The translations under genes and the position numbers were made by a program. A stretch of DNA of 19,141 bases from CAZMGD01 sp964565705 (GTDB taxonomy: Bacteria; Actinomycetota; Acidimicrobiia; Acidimicrobiales; Ilumatobacteraceae). Location of the stretch: positions 1-19,141 of the forward strand of contig CAZMGD010000084.1 in NCBI GenBank assembly GCA_964565705.1, written 5' to 3'. The notes below the pieces were generated by a model. That model was not told the origin of the DNA. It worked only from the letters and a program-made list of their open reading frames with translations, and ran no database searches. Positions 14,293 to 19,141 of the stretch are shown here, piece by piece (position 1 is the stretch's first letter; each line of letters starts with the position of its first letter).

Positions 14293-14874
14293 ATGGCCCC
14301 CACCCTCGCCGACCTCACCGCGCTGATCCACCAGCGCCGCACGAACCTGCTCGTCGACAAGGAGCGCGAGGTGCCGGTCGCCCTGGTCACCGAGCTGTGC
14401 GACCTCGCGCAGTGGGCGCCGAACCACAAGCGCACGTGGCCAGGGCGCTACGCGCTGTTCACGGACGCCGGCCGCCAGCGCCTCGGCGACGCGTTCGGCG
14501 ACGACCTCGTCGACGAAGGCTACGGCGATCCGGAGGCCGGCGACCCCGGCAAGGTCGCCAAGACCCGCAGCAAGTACCTGCGCACGCCGGCGGTCCTCGT
14601 CGTCGGCAGCGCCGCCCACCCCAAGGCGAACCTGCAGCGCGAAAACCTCCACGCGGTGGCCGCCGGCATCCAGAACCTGCTGCTCGGGGCCACGGCCGCC
14701 GGGCTCGCCTCGTACTGGGGCAGCCCTCCGCTGAACGATTCGAAGCGGGTACTCGAGCTGTGCGGCTTCGAATCCGACGTCCACATCCTCGCCGTCATCT
14801 ACCTCGGCTGGCCGGCGAGCGACGTCGCCGTCCCCGAGCGTCCGCCCGTCGCGGTGACGGTGGTCGACGCCTAG
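14293..14874 (+). CDS. Nitroreductase family protein
   Basis: FMN-dependent oxidoreductase of the nitroreductase fold (193 aa). The N-terminal helix contains the phosphate-binding HQRRTNLLVDKE. WAPNHKRTWPGRYALF is the expected WAPS-like segment. ENLHAVAAGIQNLLLGATAA followed by GLASYWGSP is the core dimer helix and loop, and LGWPASDVAVPERPPV near the C-terminus holds the FMN-side loop. The substrate is unknown; family members reduce nitro groups, flavins or quinones. It lies 27 bp after dapD with no strong ribosome site, so it may be read through from dapD. Its stop TAG overlaps the stop of the facing gene in the palindrome CTAG. Confidence 0.85.
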   Translation: MAPTLADLTALIHQRRTNLLVDKEREVPVALVTELCDLAQWAPNHKRTWPGRYALFTDAGRQRLGDAFGDDLVDEGYGDPEAGDPGKVAKTRSKYLRTPAVLVVGSAAHPKANLQRENLHAVAAGIQNLLLGATAAGLASYWGSPPLNDSKRVLELCGFESDVHILAVIYLGWPASDVAVPERPPVAVTVVDA

Positions 14875-15254
14875 CGAGCGGCGACGATCGCGATCTCCAT
14901 CAGCCAGTCGGGCCGGGCCAGCGCCGGCACGGTGACGAGCGTGCTGGCGGCGCGTGTCGAGCCCATCGCCCGATCACGGGCGGCCATCACGCCGGCCAGG
15001 GGCTGGCCGGCGACTGCGTAGGTCGTGATCGAGACGATGTCGGCCGTCGTCATCCCGGCCTCGGCGAGCAGCGCCTGCAGGTTGGCCCAGACCACCTCGG
15101 CCTGGTCGTCGATCGCGCCCGGCGTGGTGCCGTCCGGCGCCGTGGGCACGACGCCGGAGGTGTGCAGCCACGCGCCGGGTCGACGCACGAGCACGGCGTG
15201 CGCGTAGTTCGCCGCCGGCGGCGCGATCGAGGTAGGGGTGAGCGGGGTGTTCAT
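14871..15254 (-). CDS. Rid (YjgF/YER057c/UK114) family protein
   Basis: A 127-aa protein with the Rid fold. Family signatures are LHTSGVVPTAPDGTTPGAIDDQ, EVVWANLQALLAEAGMTTADIVSITTY and a C-terminal DWLMEIAIVA. The arginine that RidA uses for imine hydrolysis (in ARSCVEV) aligns to Ser or Ala in AASTLVTV, so imine deaminase activity is doubtful and it probably belongs to another Rid subgroup. A GAAGG at 15264-15268 precedes the ATG. Start codons of this and the divergent aldolase gene are only 18 bp apart, so its promoter must lie within the aldolase coding region or in the same few bases. Confidence 0.85.
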   Translation of the reverse strand: MNTPLTPTSIAPPAANYAHAVLVRRPGAWLHTSGVVPTAPDGTTPGAIDDQAEVVWANLQALLAEAGMTTADIVSITTYAVAGQPLAGVMAARDRAMGSTRAASTLVTVPALARPDWLMEIAIVAAR

Positions 15255-15260
15255 CGGGCG

Positions 15261-15266
15261 TAACCT
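15261..15266 (+). promoter_or_regulatory. -10 box, aldolase-family gene (leaderless type)
   Basis: TAACCT with 6 nt to the GTG at 15273. It overlaps the ribosome site of the divergent Rid-family gene. Confidence 0.5.
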
Positions 15267-15272
15267 TCGCGT

Positions 15273-16142
15273 GTGACCACGTTCGAAGATGCGATCAAGG
15301 TCGCGATGGGGCCCACCGGCGAGCCGTCGGCCACCGTCGACGACGACACACCCAGGATCGACGGGGTACCGCTGACCGCGAAGGCCGTCAAGTTCCCGCT
15401 CCCGCCGACGTACGAGACCGTCGAGGAGGAGCGCCTGCACCGCAAGCAGCGCCTCGCCGGCGCCCTGCGGGTGTTCGGTCGGCTCGGCTTCGGGGAGGGC
15501 GTCGCCGGGCACATCACCGTGCGCGATCCAGAGTTCCCCGACCACTTCTGGGTGAACCCGTTCGGGCTCAGCTTCCGCCACATGCGCGTCAGCGACCTGC
15601 TGCTCGTCAACCACCGCGGCGAGGTCGTCTGCGGCGAGCAGCCGGTCAACCGCGCAGCGTTCGTGATCCACGCCGCGGTGCACGAGGCGCGGCCCGACAT
15701 CGTGTCCGCGGCCCACGCCCACTCGGTGTACGGCAAGGCGTTCAGCTCGCTCGCCAAGCCGCTGCTGCCGATCACCCAGGACGCCTGCATCTTCTTCGAC
15801 GACCACGTCGTCATCTCCGAGCAGGGCGGTGCCGTCGTGTTCGACGTCGAGGCCGGCAAGGAGTTCGCGGCCGCGTTCACCACGGGCAAGGCAGCGATCC
15901 ACCAGAACCACGGGCTGTTCACGGTCGGCCAGACGGTGGACGAGGCCGCGTTCTGGTTCATCAGCATGGAGCGCAGCTGCCAGGCGCAACTGGCGGCCGA
16001 GGCGGCCGGCACACCACATCTCATCCGCGACGAGTACGCCACGTACACGCGCGAGAACACCGCTCACCCGCTCGCGGGCTGGTTCAGCTTCCAACCGTTG
16101 TGGCAGGAGATCTGCCGCACGGACCCCGAGCTGTTCGATTAG
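15273..16142 (+). CDS. Class II aldolase/adducin family protein
   Basis: Zinc-dependent aldolase fold (289 aa). Metal ligands are His148 and His150 in AAHAHSVYG and His213 in HQNHGLFTVG. VAGHITVRDPEFPDHFWVNPFG is the conserved N-terminal segment, and VNRAAFVIHAAVHEARPDIV is typical of the adducin-like subgroup, where sugar-aldolase activity is generally unproven. It is longer than fuculose-phosphate aldolases (about 215 aa) because of an N-terminal extension of about 50 residues. The GTG at 15273 is chosen from its -10 box. An EamA exporter follows directly. The substrate is unknown. Confidence 0.87.
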   Translation: MTTFEDAIKVAMGPTGEPSATVDDDTPRIDGVPLTAKAVKFPLPPTYETVEEERLHRKQRLAGALRVFGRLGFGEGVAGHITVRDPEFPDHFWVNPFGLSFRHMRVSDLLLVNHRGEVVCGEQPVNRAAFVIHAAVHEARPDIVSAAHAHSVYGKAFSSLAKPLLPITQDACIFFDDHVVISEQGGAVVFDVEAGKEFAAAFTTGKAAIHQNHGLFTVGQTVDEAAFWFISMERSCQAQLAAEAAGTPHLIRDEYATYTRENTAHPLAGWFSFQPLWQEICRTDPELFD

Positions 16143-16209
16143 CCAGACGGCACCACGGCCCGCGCCCGGGCCCGTCGGGCGCTTCCTCGACACCGCCTCA
16201 CCCGAGGCG

Positions 16210-17046
16210 TTGTTCGTCCTCAGCGCGATCGCGCAGTACATCGGCGCGTCGATCGCGATCACGCTCTTCGACCAGATCAGCCCGGCGTCCGTCGCGTGGT
16301 TGCGGGTCATCGGTGCGGCGATCGCCCTCTTGGCGGTGTCGGGTCGGTCGCTGCGGCAGGGCTTCACCCGGGCCGAGCTCGGCGCGGCCGCCGTGTTCGG
16401 CATCGCCACGTCGTTGATGAACCTGCTCTTCTACCTGGCCATCGACCGGCTCCCGCTGGGCAAGGGGGTCGCGATCGAGTTCATCGGTCCGATCTGCGTC
16501 GCCGCGGCACGGACGCGCACGCGCCGCAACGGGATCGCGCTGGCGCTGGCCGCCGTCGGCGTCGCCGTGCTGTCGGGGTTCGAGGTCGCCAACGAACCGC
16601 TCGGGTTGCTGTTCATCTTCGGGGCATCGGCGATGTGGGCGGTCTACATCGTCGTCGGCTCGCGCGTCGCTCGACTCGATCGCGGCGTCGCCGGGCTGGG
16701 CGTCGGGCTGGCGATCGGCGCCGTGGCGATCGCACCGTTCGGCGCGCCCGGCAGCGGCCCGGCGTGGCAGTCCCTCCCGCTGCTCGGCGCGTGCCTCCTC
16801 GTCGGCGTCTTCTCGAACGCGATCGGCTACGGCATCGACCAGCACGTGCTGCGCCGGATCCCCGTCCGCCGCTTCTCCGTCTTGCTCGCGCTGCTCCCGG
16901 TGACGGCGATGGCCATCGGCTTCATCGCCCTCGGCCAGGTCCCCACCCCGATCGATCTCGTCGGCGTCGCCCTCGTCCTCAGCGGCGTCATCGCCCAGGA
17001 GCGAGACACGATCGACCAGGAGCTCGACCCGGCAGGCACCGCCTAG
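16210..17046 (+). CDS. EamA (DMT superfamily) transporter
   Basis: Inner-membrane carrier of the drug/metabolite transporter superfamily with about ten hydrophobic segments in two EamA halves, resembling RhtA-type threonine/homoserine exporters. Characteristic pieces are ISPASVAWLRVIGAAIALLA in the first half, MNLLFYLAIDRLPLGKGVAI at the centre and RFSVLLALLPVTAMAIGFIALG near the end. The start is uncertain. The only standard initiation codon in frame after the aldolase stop is TTG at 16210, but family-like sequence appears to begin earlier (about 16190), and no ATG, GTG or TTG precedes it nearby. An ATT at 16138 overlapping the aldolase stop (ATTAG) is a possible coupled start. The exported compound is unknown. 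Confidence 0.82.
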   Translation: MFVLSAIAQYIGASIAITLFDQISPASVAWLRVIGAAIALLAVSGRSLRQGFTRAELGAAAVFGIATSLMNLLFYLAIDRLPLGKGVAIEFIGPICVAAARTRTRRNGIALALAAVGVAVLSGFEVANEPLGLLFIFGASAMWAVYIVVGSRVARLDRGVAGLGVGLAIGAVAIAPFGAPGSGPAWQSLPLLGACLLVGVFSNAIGYGIDQHVLRRIPVRRFSVLLALLPVTAMAIGFIALGQVPTPIDLVGVALVLSGVIAQERDTIDQELDPAGTA

Positions 17047-17061
17047 CGGCGACGTGCCGAC

Positions 17062-17067
17062 TACCCT
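17062..17067 (+). promoter_or_regulatory. -10 box, hydrolase lipoprotein gene
   Basis: TACCCT, 28 nt before the ATG at 17096. It would give a short leader of about 20 nt containing the ribosome site at 17085-17091. Confidence 0.4.
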
Positions 17068-17084
17068 CGCCGACGTTCGACCAT

Positions 17085-17091
17085 GGGGAGG
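17085..17091 (+). promoter_or_regulatory. Ribosome binding site that fixes the lipoprotein start
   Basis: GGGGAGG lies 4 nt before the ATG at 17096. It selects this start over the in-frame GTG at 17054, which would place 14 extra residues before the signal peptide. Confidence 0.75.
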
Positions 17092-17095
17092 CCAG

Positions 17096-18559
17096 ATGCG
17101 GCACAAGGTGTGGGGAGCCGCGGCCGTCGCGGTGTTGGCAGTGGCTCTGGCCGCGTGCGGAGGCGACGACGGCGGGGAGACCGCGTCGACGACCACCGCG
17201 CTCGTCGGCACCTCGACCACCGTGACAGACACCGCCTCGACCGCACCGACGTCGACGGCACCGACGTCGACCACCCTCGCGCCGGTCGCCCAGCCGTCGA
17301 CCACCACCTCGACCGCAAGTGCGGCACCCGACGCGTTCGGTGTCGGCCAGATGGCCACGACGTTCACCGACCCCACCCGGCCGACGCCGGCCAGCCGCGA
17401 TCAGCCGGCCACCGACACGCGCGTGCTCGACACGGTGATCTGGTACCCGACGAACGGAGATCCCGCTGATGGCACCGTGCCCGACGCCGAACCGGCGAGC
17501 GGGCCGTTCCCGCTGATCGTGTTCGCTCACGGGCTCGGCGGCGACCCCGAGAACATCGAGGACGTCGCCGACGACTGGACCCGTGCTGGGTTCGTCGTCG
17601 CTGCTCCCCGCTTCCCGCTGTCGCGCTCGGACCACCCCGGCGGGCCCGACGCCGGCGACGTGCAGAACCAGACAGGCGACATCAGCTTCCTGATCACCAC
17701 GTTGTCCGACGATGCCACCACACCGCTGCCTGCCGGCGTCGTCGACGGCGAGCATGTCGGTGTCGCAGGCCACTCCAACGGCGCGATCACGACCCTCGGC
17801 GTGACCGCCCACTCGTGCTGCCGCGACGAGCGCATCGACGCCGCTGTCGAGATGGCCGGTACGCCGAGCCCGTTCGGCGGCGGCGACTACGACTTCACCC
17901 AGGCACCGGCGTACCTGATCGTCCACGGCACAGCAGACCCACTGGTCAACTACGCGAACGCGGTGGAGCTGTTCAACTCGCTGCTCGGACCCAAGGGCCT
18001 GCTGACGATCACGGGAGGCGACCACGGCGGGTACCTGGGCGAGTCGGGGGTCGGTCACGACGATGTCGCCACCGTCACCACGACGTTCTGGCGCGCCTAC
18101 CTGCGCGGTGACTCCGATGCGTTCGAGCAGCTGGCGGGCGAGACCACGACGTCACCGGAGGTCGAGCTGCGCATGGCCGCGCAGGTGGGATCGACCGAGA
18201 CGATCGACACCGTCGCCCCGGCCGTGGATCGTGAGGTCGCGGCCGAGCCCACGACCGGGCTCACCGGCGGGCAGCAGGTCACCGTGACATGGAGCGGGTT
18301 CCTGCCGGGCGGCACGATCAACGTGGTCCAGTGCTCGCAGGGTGGGACCGAAGGCTCCGGCGCGTGCGACCTCACCACCGGCGTCCTGCTCCGGGCGGAC
18401 CCGACAGGCGCGGGCAGCGTGGAGCTGACGATCGTCGCCGGCCCTGTCGGCGACGGTCAGTGCGGCCCAGAGACGACCGACTGCGTGATCATCGTCAACG
18501 ACTCGGGCCTGGCCGACCCGGCCGCGACGATCCGGATCCCGCTCACGTTCGCCGGCTGA
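17096..18559 (+). CDS. Lipoprotein: alpha/beta hydrolase fused to a neocarzinostatin-like domain
   Basis: Secreted, lipid-anchored protein of 487 aa. The signal peptide ends in LAAC (18-21), so Cys21 should be acylated. A Thr/Ser-rich linker covers about 28-80. The hydrolase domain (about 85-360) resembles PAF-acetylhydrolase/dienelactone-hydrolase proteins: oxyanion region FAHGLGG, nucleophile elbow GHSNGA with Ser227, acid candidate Asp281 in GTADPLV, and His310 in GGDHGGYLG. The C-terminal domain (about 386-487) reads TGLTGGQQVTVTWSGFLPGG then VVQC, with cysteine pairs 413/424 and 456/463 that mirror the two disulfides of neocarzinostatin-family apoproteins. That family binds small hydrophobic ligands, so this domain may hold substrate or cell-surface material. 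The substrate is unknown. Confidence 0.87.
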   Translation: MRHKVWGAAAVAVLAVALAACGGDDGGETASTTTALVGTSTTVTDTASTAPTSTAPTSTTLAPVAQPSTTTSTASAAPDAFGVGQMATTFTDPTRPTPASRDQPATDTRVLDTVIWYPTNGDPADGTVPDAEPASGPFPLIVFAHGLGGDPENIEDVADDWTRAGFVVAAPRFPLSRSDHPGGPDAGDVQNQTGDISFLITTLSDDATTPLPAGVVDGEHVGVAGHSNGAITTLGVTAHSCCRDERIDAAVEMAGTPSPFGGGDYDFTQAPAYLIVHGTADPLVNYANAVELFNSLLGPKGLLTITGGDHGGYLGESGVGHDDVATVTTTFWRAYLRGDSDAFEQLAGETTTSPEVELRMAAQVGSTETIDTVAPAVDREVAAEPTTGLTGGQQVTVTWSGFLPGGTINVVQCSQGGTEGSGACDLTTGVLLRADPTGAGSVELTIVAGPVGDGQCGPETTDCVIIVNDSGLADPAATIRIPLTFAG

Positions 18560-18567
18560 GCTCCGGC

Positions 18568-19141
<574 letters not shown>

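Noticed and set aside
11740..14784. 1014-residue open frame on the minus strand
   Set aside because: It lies antisense to lysS, dapD and the nitroreductase, has biased composition (His, Arg, Val, Ala) and no recognisable domain. It is the usual GC-driven shadow of real genes.
16198..17376. 392-residue minus-strand open frame
   Set aside because: Antisense to the EamA transporter, Arg/Asp/Glu-rich shadow without hydrophobic or catalytic features.

Overview
The window looks like chromosomal DNA of a high-GC actinobacterium (roughly 70% G+C by eye). Supporting signs are a bL37-type ribosomal microprotein, an LpdA-type flavoprotein lacking one redox cysteine, an actinobacterial-type DapD, and several genes with a TANNNT box only 6-9 nt before the start codon, as in leaderless transcripts. 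A member of Acidimicrobiia is my best guess, but that is inference. There is no phage, transposase, CRISPR array or plasmid backbone.

Layout. 1-240: a possible gene tail and a hairpin. 241-324: tRNA-Leu(UAA), minus strand. 461-1922: a two-subunit CoA-transferase, plus strand. 1996-6865: a minus-strand cluster with an N-acyl-D-amino-acid-deacylase-like amidohydrolase followed by a complete NitT/TauT-type ABC importer (ATPase, permease, lipoprotein binding protein). The binding protein and the CoA-transferase converge on a shared hairpin. 6866-7087: two copies of a palindromic repeat. 7088-8304: a methyltransferase, a decayed methionine aminopeptidase fragment and an unknown protein. 8380-9318: a RecB-like nuclease with a Cas4/AddB-type cysteine pattern. 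9392-10207: a VOC protein and a second, frameshifted VOC-like gene. 10253-10339: a 28-residue bL37 gene. 10367-11728: LpdA-like flavoprotein, divergent from 11812-14265, lysS-dapD. 14293-17046: nitroreductase, Rid-family protein, class II aldolase/adducin protein and an EamA transporter. 17096-18559: a lipoprotein joining an alpha/beta hydrolase to a neocarzinostatin-like domain. 18568-19141: a ThiF/MoeB adenylyltransferase cut by the window edge.

How genes may work together. The amidohydrolase, importer and CoA-transferase could form an uptake and breakdown module for an amide or acid compound, but the substrate cannot be read from sequence. lysS and dapD link lysine use with lysine synthesis in one transcript. 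The remainder is ordinary housekeeping and accessory metabolism.

I found no clearly new multi-gene system. The most notable items are the hydrolase/neocarzinostatin-like fusion, the bL37 gene, the recurring leaderless-type promoters, the MoeB-like protein without its zinc cysteines, two broken genes, and the paired palindromes at 6949-7081.
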